Source of the DNA: a virus
Reading direction: 5' to 3' (one strand)
Length of the DNA: 40,143 nt
Virus record (IMG/VR): IMGVR_UViG_3300029268_002483
Coordinates: 1-40,143 of that record
The notes under the pieces were generated by a model that ran no database searches, had not been told where the DNA came from, and worked only from the letters and a program-made list of their open reading frames with translations. Below are positions 8,361 to 14,770 of the stretch, piece after piece (positions within the stretch are counted from its first letter, which is position 1; every line of letters starts with the position of its first letter). Made by a program: the position numbers and the translations under genes.

Positions 8361-8478
8361 GATTTCGCTTGGTAATTGTGCAAAAATGCTTTATATAACC
8401 AAAACACAAATATTTAGAAAGAAATGGAAAATCATTAAAGAACTTTCCAAAATATATGATTCGGTTGTTACAAACTAA
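8155..8478 (+). CDS. ArpU/sigma-70 region 4-like late transcription regulator
   Basis: A 107-residue protein. AGGAGG stands six bases before its ATG. The C-terminal half (LNKQEQELTKMIFIDKISLGNCAKMLYITKTQIFRKKWKII) has the length and pattern of a sigma-70 region 4-type helix-turn-helix, as in ArpU/RinA-type activators that sit at the end of the early operon and switch on the packaging and structural genes. The position fits: directly downstream are two 16-bp direct repeats and a TATAAT box, then the HNH/terminase genes. I infer that this protein activates that late promoter. The start overlaps the previous gene by 206 bases. Confidence 0.7.
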   Translation: MTTLELVKNLLEDYQINIGKINLLNQVDLNPSLRKQVLILKQQMEYLNISMKCLNKQEQELTKMIFIDKISLGNCAKMLYITKTQIFRKKWKIIKELSKIYDSVVTN

Positions 8479-8483
8479 AAAAC

Positions 8484-8520
8484 TAACGAAGTGAAACGAA
8501 AGTATAACGAAGTGAAACGA
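8484..8520. repeat. Two 16-bp direct repeats, 21-bp period
   Basis: TAACGAAGTGAAACGA is present at 8484-8499 and, without a mismatch, at 8505-8520. The 21-bp spacing equals two helical turns, so both copies face the same side of the DNA. They lie just behind the ArpU-like gene and just before a TATAAT box, as expected for activator binding sites. Confidence 0.8.
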
Positions 8521-8535
8521 CCAACCCCATATAAT
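8507..8535 (+). promoter_or_regulatory. Candidate activator-dependent late promoter
   Basis: A perfect TATAAT (8530-8535) lies 27 nt before the HNH start codon. The position 17 nt upstream, where a -35 box belongs, reads AACGAA and falls within the second 16-bp repeat. A good -10 with no -35 but with upstream direct repeats is typical of promoters that need an activator. The ArpU-like protein encoded immediately upstream is the obvious candidate. Confidence 0.5.
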
Positions 8536-8561
8536 AGTAAGTGAAAGGTTAGGAGTTGATT

Positions 8562-8930
8562 ATGCCATATAGACCAAAGAAGCCTTGCAGATATCCAGGG
8601 TGTGCAGAACTCACAAATGAACTATATTGTGAGAAACATAAAAAAGAAATGGACAAAAGATATAACGAATATGAAAGAGATCATTTCAGTAAAACATTTT
8701 ATAACACACCAAGATGGCGAGAAATAAGAAAAAGAAAACTTATACTTTCCCCTTTTTGTGAAGAATGCAAAAAGAACGGAACGCTAGTAAAAGCAACAAT
8801 CGTTGACCATATTCGACCTATAAAACAAGGTGGCGATCCGTATGATATGGAAAACTTACAATCATTATGTTGGAGTTGCCATAGTAGAAAGTCAATTGTT
8901 GAAGGCAGCAGATTTGGTAAAAGAACTTAA
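8562..8930 (+). CDS. HNH endonuclease of the packaging module
   Basis: A 122-residue HNH nuclease: an N-terminal zinc knuckle (CRYPGC...YCEKH), then FYNTPRWREIRK, CEEC, VDHIRPIKQGGDPYDMENLQSLCWSCHSRKS, with HNH residues in DHI, NLQ and CHSRK. Small HNH proteins of this form sit next to the terminase in many cos phages and work with terminase in cutting DNA at cos. I chose ATG 8562 because AGGAG (8551-8555) is spaced six bases from it; an in-frame TTG at 8556 is too close. The gene is directly followed by a GC-rich block, the likely cos region, and then by the small terminase gene. Confidence 0.85.
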   Translation: MPYRPKKPCRYPGCAELTNELYCEKHKKEMDKRYNEYERDHFSKTFYNTPRWREIRKRKLILSPFCEECKKNGTLVKATIVDHIRPIKQGGDPYDMENLQSLCWSCHSRKSIVEGSRFGKRT

Positions 8931-9220
8931 CCCCCAGGGGCGGTCAAATCTCTACAAATTTCACCACCTACAACGGGGCGCTAGTCACGCACGAGTTTTC
9001 GCGTAATCAAAAATCAAAAAATAATCAAAAAATCAAATTAAAAACATAGTGAAAACCTTTATTTTACTGTGTTTTTTAATGGTTTTGATTTCTAAAAGAA
9101 ATAATCAAAAATAATATGTCAAAATCAAAATTTTGACATATAAACCTTCCTCGTTCACAAGTTGGAAAGTAAACTTTCCAGTTTGTTCAACTCGTTGGTT
9201 TATCAAAAAAAGGAGAAGAT
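8931..9220. other. Likely cos region between HNH and terminase genes
   Basis: The first 75 bases (8930-9005) are far richer in G and C than their surroundings and contain CCCCCAGGGGCGG and ACGGGGCGC, followed by ACGCACGAG. GC-rich blocks of this kind directly behind an HNH gene and before the small terminase are the usual place of the cohesive-end site in HK97-type phages of Gram-positives. After it come several AATCAAAAA units (about 9007-9040), an inverted repeat (9114-9141) and a second one (9163-9180, TGGAAAGT-AA-ACTTTCCA), which could be terminase binding sites. No gene is seen in it. Confidence 0.5.
9114..9141. repeat. 12-bp perfect inverted repeat upstream of small terminase
   Basis: ATATGTCAAAAT, a 4-base loop CAAA and ATTTTGACATAT. 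No T-run follows, so it is not an ordinary terminator. It could be a regulator operator, a terminase recognition site or a stabilising leader hairpin. Confidence 0.7.
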
Positions 9221-9706
9221 ATGGCAAGTGGCGGATATCGTGTCAATGCTGGCAGACCGAAAAAGTTGGCAACCGAAAAAATATTAAACGGAAATCCAAG
9301 CAGAAGAACCATTGAAGTGTTGGAGTTTGAAGAAAATGCAAAACTGCCAGACCAACCAGCAAAATGGTTAAGTCCAAAAGCAAAAGAAGTGTGGAAAGAA
9401 GTTTACGATTGGCTAAACAAAATTGGTTGCACAAAAGGAATTCTTCCTTGCAACCTTGATGAATATGCCCATTGCAAAAGCCGATGGCTTGAATGCGAAG
9501 ATGCAATCACCACACATGGAATACTAGTTAAAAATGATAAAGGAAAACCAGTGCAAAATCCTTGTGTGCAAATGGCACAGCAATACCTAAGGCAAACAAA
9601 TGAAGTGTGGAACAAAATTTACATGGTTATAAGAGAAACCAAACTTTCTGCATGGGACGACAATTCACCTAACGACGACATTATGGAAAATTTATTAAGG
9701 AGATAA
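9221..9706 (+). CDS. Terminase small subunit, P27 family
   Basis: A 161-residue protein with the P27 signature: a glycine-rich basic N-terminus (GGYRVNAGRPKK), the LNGNPSRR segment, then the helical part PAKWLSPKAKEVWKEVYDWL and the C-terminal YLRQTNEVWNKI. It recognises the packaging site and passes DNA to the large subunit. AAAGGAG lies nine bases before ATG. Unusually, the large subunit (17051) is 7.3 kb away, with methyltransferases, metK and other cargo between them. Confidence 0.9.
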   Translation: MASGGYRVNAGRPKKLATEKILNGNPSRRTIEVLEFEENAKLPDQPAKWLSPKAKEVWKEVYDWLNKIGCTKGILPCNLDEYAHCKSRWLECEDAITTHGILVKNDKGKPVQNPCVQMAQQYLRQTNEVWNKIYMVIRETKLSAWDDNSPNDDIMENLLRR

Positions 9707-9707
9707 T

Positions 9708-11159
9708 ATGCTGAAAATAATTGAACTATTTGCGGGCATTGGTTCACAAACGCAAGCGCTTAAAAATATTGGAATAGAACACGATGTGATCGCAATTTCG
9801 GACAATGACAAATATGCAGATAAATCTTATCGCGTGATACATAATCCTAATGTTGAAAATTTGTGTGACATAAGAAAAATTGAAAAATTACCAAAAGCAG
9901 ATTTGTGGACTTACTCATTCCCTTGTCAAGATATTTCAGTTGCGGGATTGCAAAAAGGATTTGATAAAGGAAGTTCTACAAGGTCAGGTTTACTTTGGGA
10001 AGTTGAAAGATTACTACTAATAGCAAAACAAACAGACACTCTGCCCAAATATTTATTACTAGAAAATGTCAAAAATTTAATAGGTTCAAAGAACAAAGAC
10101 AACTACGAAAAATGGTTGTCTTTTTTATTGCAGTTAGGATACACCACATATACAAAGGTGTTAAATGCAAAAAACTTTGGTGTACCACAAAACAGAGAAA
10201 GAGTTTTTGGCGTTTCAATACTTGGAAAACATGAACCATTTGTGTTTCCAGAAAATCAAGAGTTGAAGATTAGACTTAAAGATATCTTGGAAACAAATGT
10301 TGATGAAAAATATTACTTAAAAACATCAACAATTATAAGTATCTTAAACACAACTTTCAACCAACGAAAAGGCTTGCTTCATGGCGACAATGATATTTGT
10401 GCAACCCTTTGTGCAAGAGATTACCATGAACCAAAGCTAATAGCAGTTGGGAAGCTTGAAGGCGGCGTTTGGGATAAAAGATATAACCAAATAAGACAAG
10501 TCTTTGATCCTAATGGTATTAGCCCAACCATTATGGCTGGCGGTGGCGGCGGAACGGAAACTAAGATAATTGCAATCCGTGGCAGAAACAACAAACAAGT
10601 TATTGAACCAAATAGCAAAGGGACAAGCAATGCACTTACAACAGTCCAAAAAGACAATTTGGTTATGGAAAAAGAAGATTATATTTCAAGAAAGTATAAA
10701 GATTTTGTTGATAAGAATGGATATATCCCCGAACTTTTTAATCCGTGGAACAAAAAAGAAGTAAACGATATATCTCCAACACAAACAACAAATTGTGGTT
10801 CTAATTCTGCTAGTGCAACAGTCTTAAAAGCAGAAACGCATTGCATTAACAGATATCGAGAAGATGGCAGTGAACGAAGTGTTCAAGAACGAGTGTACGA
10901 TGACAGAGGTGTGAGTGCCGCAGTCATTCCATCGTTTCGTGGAAACATTGCTGAAACAAAAGATATGGAATTAAGCGAGTATTTAAGAATACGAAAACTT
11001 ACTCCAACGGAATGCTGGCGACTTATGGGCTGGAAAGATGAACAAATAAACAAAATCAAAGCAAGTGGAATAAGCAATACACAAATGTACAAACAAGCTG
11101 GAAACGGAATTGTTGTAACAGTGCTTGAAGCAATCTTCAAAAATCTTTTTAAAAATTAG
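9708..11159 (+). CDS. C5-cytosine DNA methyltransferase
   Basis: The 483 residues contain the ordered Dcm motifs: I (IELFAGIGSQTQAL, residues 5-18), IV (SFPCQD, catalytic Cys73), VI (LLENVKNL, 117-124), VIII (QNRERVFGVSI) and the C-terminal motifs IX and X (LTPTECWRLMGW, QAGNGIVVTVLEAI). It transfers methyl groups from SAM to cytosine. The stretch between VIII and IX is long (about 250 residues) and holds the target recognition part, with repeated blocks such as ISPTIMAGGGGG. It starts one base after the small terminase stop and has AAGGAG six bases upstream, so it is transcribed with the late genes. No matching restriction gene is adjacent: probably a solitary enzyme protecting phage DNA. 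Confidence 0.92.
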   Translation: MLKIIELFAGIGSQTQALKNIGIEHDVIAISDNDKYADKSYRVIHNPNVENLCDIRKIEKLPKADLWTYSFPCQDISVAGLQKGFDKGSSTRSGLLWEVERLLLIAKQTDTLPKYLLLENVKNLIGSKNKDNYEKWLSFLLQLGYTTYTKVLNAKNFGVPQNRERVFGVSILGKHEPFVFPENQELKIRLKDILETNVDEKYYLKTSTIISILNTTFNQRKGLLHGDNDICATLCARDYHEPKLIAVGKLEGGVWDKRYNQIRQVFDPNGISPTIMAGGGGGTETKIIAIRGRNNKQVIEPNSKGTSNALTTVQKDNLVMEKEDYISRKYKDFVDKNGYIPELFNPWNKKEVNDISPTQTTNCGSNSASATVLKAETHCINRYREDGSERSVQERVYDDRGVSAAVIPSFRGNIAETKDMELSEYLRIRKLTPTECWRLMGWKDEQINKIKASGISNTQMYKQAGNGIVVTVLEAIFKNLFKN

Positions 11160-11188
11160 TGAATTTAGCAGAAATTTCAAAATTTACA

Positions 11189-11197
11189 TGATATAAT
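11189..11197 (+). promoter_or_regulatory. Extended -10 promoter of the BRO gene
   Basis: TG-A-TATAAT matches the extended -10 consensus exactly, 23 nt before the ATG at 11220. No clear -35 is seen, as expected for this class. The same TGNTATAAT form precedes metK, fic and the HTH-methyltransferase. Confidence 0.6.
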
Positions 11198-11219
11198 AAA
11201 ATTATGTAGGAGAAACTTT

Positions 11220-12053
11220 ATGTCAAACATTAAAATTTTTGAAGATAAAAAAATTCGAACACAATGGGACGCTAAAAAAGAAGAATGGTATTTCAGCGTT
11301 GTTGATGTTGTTGAAATTCTAACAGATAGTCCTCGCCCAAGAAAATATTGGAATGCATTGAAAACAAAATTGAAAAACGAAGGAAGTGAACTGTCCCAAA
11401 AAGTGGGACAGTTGAAACTATATGCACTTGATGGCAAACTAAGAGAAACAGATGTGCTAGACACAAAAGGTGTTCTTCGACTTGTTCAATCAATACCATC
11501 TCCAAAAGCAGAACCTTTTAAAATGTGGCTTGCACAAGTGGGCAGTGAGAGGTTAGATGAAATTGCTGACCCAGAAAAAGCAATAAGACGAGGTGCGGAT
11601 TTTTACCGTGCCAAAGGTTATTCTGAAGGATGGATAAACCAACGACTTCAAACTATTGAAATGCGAAAAAAACTTACAGATGAATGGCAAGAACATGGAA
11701 TAACAAAAGAAAAAGATTATGCAATTTTAACAAACGAAATGACAAAAGCTTGGAGTGGAATGACAGTTCAAGAATATAAAAAACTTAAAGACTTAAAAAA
11801 AGAAAATTTAAGAGATAATATGACCGATATAGAACTTGTTCTTAATATGTTGGCCGAAGTTACCACTACTGCACTTTCACAAAAAGAACAACCCGAAACT
11901 TTTAATGAAAATAAAAAGGTTGCAAGAAGAGGTGGATTAGTTGCAAATACTGCTAAGTTAGAATATGAAAAAGAACTTGGTCAAAAAGTCATTTCTCCAC
12001 TTAATGCAACAAATAAACCATTACTAGAAATAAAAAAGAATAACAAAAAATAA
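11220..12053 (+). CDS. BRO-N domain protein, DinD-like
   Basis: A 277-residue protein. Residues 1-105 resemble the BRO-N DNA-binding domain (WYFSVVDVVEILTDSPRPRKYW, then LRLVQSIPSPKAEPFKMWLAQVG). The remainder resembles the C-terminal part of DinD-type DNA-damage-inducible proteins (GYSEGWINQRLQTIEMRKKL, EYKKLKDLKKENLRDNMTD, ENKKVARRGG). Phage BRO proteins often act as antirepressors or DNA-binding regulators. The gene has its own extended -10 promoter and AGGAG 11 bases before ATG, so it can be expressed from the prophage. No LexA-type box was recognised, so the damage link is by similarity only. Confidence 0.8.
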   Translation: MSNIKIFEDKKIRTQWDAKKEEWYFSVVDVVEILTDSPRPRKYWNALKTKLKNEGSELSQKVGQLKLYALDGKLRETDVLDTKGVLRLVQSIPSPKAEPFKMWLAQVGSERLDEIADPEKAIRRGADFYRAKGYSEGWINQRLQTIEMRKKLTDEWQEHGITKEKDYAILTNEMTKAWSGMTVQEYKKLKDLKKENLRDNMTDIELVLNMLAEVTTTALSQKEQPETFNENKKVARRGGLVANTAKLEYEKELGQKVISPLNATNKPLLEIKKNNKK

Positions 12054-12082
12054 TAAACAATTTATAAAAATCATGTTATAAT
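12054..12082 (+). promoter_or_regulatory. Promoter of the metK riboswitch transcript
   Basis: TG-T-TATAAT (TATAAT at 12077-12082) is an extended -10 box. A weak -35 (TAAACA, 12054-12059) is 17 nt upstream. It lies just before the S-box aptamer, giving metK its own transcription unit. Confidence 0.65.
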
Positions 12083-12089
12083 GTAATTA

Positions 12090-12172
12090 CCTATAAAGAG
12101 TGTGCAAGGGACAGCCCCGTTGACCACACAGCAACCTGCCGTAAGGCAAGGTGCTAAAGGCTGACCGATGGG
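12090..12172 (+). promoter_or_regulatory. S-box (SAM) riboswitch aptamer
   Basis: The conserved S-box core is visible in order: AGAG (12097-12100), AAGGGACAGCCCC, TTGACC, GCAACC, a hairpin TGCC-GTAA-GGCA, then GGTGCTAA. Helix P2a is TGTG/CACA and the closing P1 is CCTAT (12090-12094) with ATGGG (12168-12172). The region after GGTGCTAA (AAGGCTGACC) differs from the commonest SAM-I form, so a SAM-I/IV-type variant is possible. The P1 3' strand can instead pair with CCTATCGG (12196-12203) as antiterminator, so the logic is: SAM bound, P1 forms, terminator folds, metK off. It is followed by metK, the classic S-box target. Confidence 0.85.
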
Positions 12173-12193
12173 AACATTATAAATGATTTTATG

Positions 12194-12220
12194 ATCCTAT
12201 CGGAAACGATGGGATTTTTT
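12194..12220 (+). terminator. Riboswitch-controlled terminator before metK
   Basis: ATCCTATCG pairs with CGATGGGAT (one G-T pair) around a GAAA loop, followed by six T. Its left arm CCTATCGG can alternatively pair with CCGATGGG (12165-12172), which belongs to the aptamer base. The two states exclude each other, forming the expression platform of the S-box. Confidence 0.85.
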
Positions 12221-12242
12221 ATTACATAAAAGGAAGCGAAAT

Positions 12243-13328
12243 ATGAAAAAAGTAATAACAAGCGAAAGTGTAAATATAGGACACCCTGATAAAACATGCG
12301 ACACCATTGCTGATGCATTCTTAGATGAAGCGTTAAGACAAGATCCAAACAGTCAAATGGCTGTTGAGTGCGCCATCAAAAATAATAAGTTATTTGTTTA
12401 TGGCGAAGCAACAACAAAAGCAAAAATTGATTATGATAAAATCGCAAAAGACATCTTAAAAGACATTGGCTATGAGAATGAATTTGAAATTATAAAAGAA
12501 ATATCAATTCAAAGTCCAGATATCAATCAAGCAGTTATTAAAAAAGAATTATGTGCAAACGATCAAGGAATGGTCTATGGATATGCGACTGATGAAACGC
12601 CAGAATATTTGCCACTGCCTATTGTGATTGCACATAAACTTATGAAGAGATATGAGAGTTTTAGAAGAACTCGCCAAGACTTTTTTGCAGATGCAAAATC
12701 GCAAGTATCTATCATTTATGATGATGACGAACCAAAGGCAATTGGGACAGTTCTTGTGAGTGTTTCTCACAGTGAAAAACTTGCAAAAGAAGAAATAAGA
12801 AACATAATTTGCGAAAAAATTATCTCACCCATTCTTTCGCAATATGCACACTTATTAGGCAACGAAACAGAACTGATAGTAAATCCAAGTGGCAAGTTCA
12901 CAATTTGGGGATCGTTTGGTGATAGTGGTTGTGTTGGCAGAAAAATTGTTGTCGACACTTATGGTGGTGTTGGCAGAGTTGGTGGCGGTTGTTTTAGTTC
13001 AAAAAATGCAACAAAAGTTGACCGCAGTGGTGCTTATTACGCAAGATATGTTGCAAAGAATATTGTTGCACACGGTTATGCCCATAAATGCGAAATACAA
13101 GTTGCTTATGGCATAGGACTAGCCGAACCAATAAGTATTTACATAGAAACTTTTGGGACAAACCTAAAAACATTAGATGAGATTGAAGATTATGTAAAAG
13201 ACAATTTTTCTTTCAGACCAAGCAATATAATAAAAGAATTAGACTTATTAAAACCAATCTATAAATCAACCGCTTGCTATGGACATTTTGGTCGTGATGA
13301 GTTTAGTTGGGAAAAGATTAAGAATTGA
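12243..13328 (+). CDS. metK: S-adenosylmethionine synthetase
   Basis: The 361 residues contain the three typical methionine adenosyltransferase signatures: GHPDK (13-17), NDQGMVYGYATDET (106-119; usually GAGDQG) and GGGCFSSKNATKVDRS (247-262; usually GGGAFSGKDPTKVDRS). It makes SAM from ATP and methionine. The ATP- and phosphate-binding lysines and Asp of the last motif (K254, K258, D260) are kept, while the SGKD aspartate is Asn; catalysis is therefore probably intact. AAAGGAAG lies nine bases before ATG. It is shorter than usual host enzymes (about 390) and sits within phage cargo, beside DNA methyltransferases, under an S-box: it is likely to supply SAM for methylation. Confidence 0.92.
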   Translation: MKKVITSESVNIGHPDKTCDTIADAFLDEALRQDPNSQMAVECAIKNNKLFVYGEATTKAKIDYDKIAKDILKDIGYENEFEIIKEISIQSPDINQAVIKKELCANDQGMVYGYATDETPEYLPLPIVIAHKLMKRYESFRRTRQDFFADAKSQVSIIYDDDEPKAIGTVLVSVSHSEKLAKEEIRNIICEKIISPILSQYAHLLGNETELIVNPSGKFTIWGSFGDSGCVGRKIVVDTYGGVGRVGGGCFSSKNATKVDRSGAYYARYVAKNIVAHGYAHKCEIQVAYGIGLAEPISIYIETFGTNLKTLDEIEDYVKDNFSFRPSNIIKELDLLKPIYKSTACYGHFGRDEFSWEKIKN

Positions 13329-13349
13329 AATAATAATAGAAAAATATAA

Positions 13350-13389
13350 CTCTTATTTCAAAATACGACATAAAATTGAAATAAGAGTG
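13350..13389. repeat. 13-bp inverted repeat between metK and fic
   Basis: ACTCTTATTTCAA (13350-13362) and TTGAAATAAGAGT (13377-13389) are perfect complements with a 14-nt loop. No T-run follows directly, so it may end metK transcription weakly or serve as operator for the fic promoter, which begins 11 nt later. Confidence 0.7.
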
Positions 13390-13399
13390 GCACAAATGC

Positions 13400-13427
13400 T
13401 TGATATATTTCAAAATTGTGATATAAT
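13400..13427 (+). promoter_or_regulatory. Promoter of fic
   Basis: TTGATA (13400-13405), a 16-nt spacer and TATAAT (13422-13427) preceded by TG (TGATATAAT). This is the best overall promoter match in the window. It overlaps an ATG at 13428, which therefore cannot be the translation start. Confidence 0.75.
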
Positions 13428-13451
13428 ATGAAACATAAAGGAGATTATATC

Positions 13452-14591
13452 ATGGAAAACAGAGCGGGAAAAACAGCATTAGTGCCAGGAAAAGGATATA
13501 AGGCGTTTGAACCAAACAAACTGCCACCTATTCCAGCACTTGAATTAAAAGAAGAAGTTTTAACAATGATTGGCGAAGCTAACAGATTGCTTGGTAAATT
13601 AGATGGATTGTCTTTAAATATACCAGACATGAATTTGTTCATTGGTTCTTATGTAAGAAAAGAAGCATTAATGAGTAGTCAAATTGAAGGGACACAAACA
13701 TCACTGGTTGATGTTTTAGATCCAAGCAATGAAGAAACTTCCAATATGGATATTTTAGATGTCATAAAATATACTAAAGCATTAAATTATGCGATTGAAA
13801 GATTAAAAACATTTCCGCTTTGTAATTCATTATTAAAAAATACACATAAAGTTTTATTAACAGAAACTCGTGGACACGAAAAAAATCCAGGTGAATTTAG
13901 GACTAGCCAAAATTGGATTGGTGCTGCTGGATGCACTTTAAATAATGCAAGATATGTTCCCCCAACACCAGAATATATGATTGAAGCAATGAGTGATTTG
14001 GAAAAGTATTTTAATAATGATGACAATATTGATCCAATTGTTAAGGCTGCATTGGTACATTATCAATTTGAAACTATTCACCCATTCCTTGATGGCAATG
14101 GTAGAATGGGAAGAATGCTAATTGTGTTAAATTTAATGAATAGTAAAGTTTTAACATACCCAATCTTATACATTTCATATCACTTAAAGAAAAACAGAGT
14201 GGAATATTATGATAGGCTTGAAGAAGTAAGATTAAAAGGTAATTATGAACAATGGGTAAAATTTTTTTTGCAAGCTGTTATTGAAACATGTAAAGATAGT
14301 ATTCAAACAATTGAAGAATTATCTATATTGCGAGAAAAAAACAATAAGTTAATAAAAGATGAAAAAAAGTCAATCTTGCGTGTGTATTCATATTTGGAAA
14401 AAAATCCAATTATAGATATCCAAAAAACTGCAAAAGACTTAGGAATTTCATATAATACAGTTGCAACAGCAGTTAAAAGATTGTGTGAATTAAAAATCTT
14501 AAAACAAGAAACGACCGCTTTAAGAAACAAAGTATTTCACTATGAAAATTATGTTAACATCTTAAAAAGAGATACAGATAATCTTAATTGA
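13452..14591 (+). CDS. Fic family protein, AMP transferase type with C-terminal winged helix
   Basis: The 379 residues carry the Fic active-site motif HPFLDGNGRMGR (210-221), with His210 as the catalytic residue. At residues 75-80 SSQIEG is the inhibitory helix motif (S/T)xxxE(G/N), here N-terminal, so this is a class II Fic that can silence itself. Residues about 300-379 form a winged helix (DIQKTAKDLGISYNTVATAVKRL). Fic enzymes mostly transfer AMP from ATP to protein hydroxyl groups; the target here is unknown. I chose ATG 13452 since AAAGGAG lies nine bases upstream and the earlier ATG overlaps the -10 box. The gene has its own promoter and no antitoxin gene beside it, in keeping with the built-in inhibitor. 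Likely a lysogenic cargo gene. Confidence 0.9.
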   Translation: MENRAGKTALVPGKGYKAFEPNKLPPIPALELKEEVLTMIGEANRLLGKLDGLSLNIPDMNLFIGSYVRKEALMSSQIEGTQTSLVDVLDPSNEETSNMDILDVIKYTKALNYAIERLKTFPLCNSLLKNTHKVLLTETRGHEKNPGEFRTSQNWIGAAGCTLNNARYVPPTPEYMIEAMSDLEKYFNNDDNIDPIVKAALVHYQFETIHPFLDGNGRMGRMLIVLNLMNSKVLTYPILYISYHLKKNRVEYYDRLEEVRLKGNYEQWVKFFLQAVIETCKDSIQTIEELSILREKNNKLIKDEKKSILRVYSYLEKNPIIDIQKTAKDLGISYNTVATAVKRLCELKILKQETTALRNKVFHYENYVNILKRDTDNLN

Positions 14592-14599
14592 AAATAAAA

Positions 14600-14680
14600 A
14601 AATTCGCAACTATATCTCAAAGAGATAAGTTACTGCAACAACAGAGTCATAATGCTCAGTGTGGCAGCCCCAGCGAATTT
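14600..14680 (+). ncRNA. Structured RNA candidate, three-way junction
   Basis: AAATTCGC (14600-14607) pairs perfectly with GCGAATTT (14673-14680). Between them, AACTATATCTC-AAA-GAGATAAGTT forms a second hairpin with one bulge, and CTGC...GCAG with inner ACA/TGT and GAG/CTC forms a third arm. So an 81-nt element with a closed three-way junction and an unpaired CCCCA is predicted by eye. A terminator (14721-14751) follows 40 nt later, then a methyltransferase gene. It may be a cis-regulatory element (aptamer plus terminator) or a small RNA. I cannot match it to a known riboswitch class. Confidence 0.5.
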
Positions 14681-14720
14681 CTATTTCTATTACTATTATA
14701 CGCAAAAAATAAATAAATGC

Positions 14721-14751
14721 AACCATTTGCTGAAAAACAAGTGGTTTTTTT
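14721..14751 (+). terminator. Terminator between the RNA element and the methyltransferase gene
   Basis: AACCATTTG pairs with CAAGTGGTT (one G-T pair) around an 8-base loop, followed by seven T (14745-14751). The methyltransferase ATG follows 19 nt after the T-run. It closes the fic transcript, or acts as a regulated terminator for the methyltransferase gene. Confidence 0.75.
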
Positions 14752-14770
14752 ATGCCTTAAAGGAGATAAA

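Noticed and set aside
9007-9040. CRISPR-like array in the AATCAAAAA units
   Set aside because: The units are short, A-rich and without spacers of even length; no array is present anywhere in the window.
9133-9315. Small plus-strand frame before the small terminase
   Set aside because: It crosses the inverted repeat and the terminase start, has no ribosome binding site and an unlikely composition.
13428-13451. Earlier start of fic at 13428
   Set aside because: The ATG overlaps the -10 box and lies before the ribosome binding site; ATG 13452 is well placed.
14717-14770. Earlier start of the ParB-methyltransferase
   Set aside because: The codons lie within a terminator hairpin and have no ribosome binding site; ATG 14771 follows AAAGGAG.
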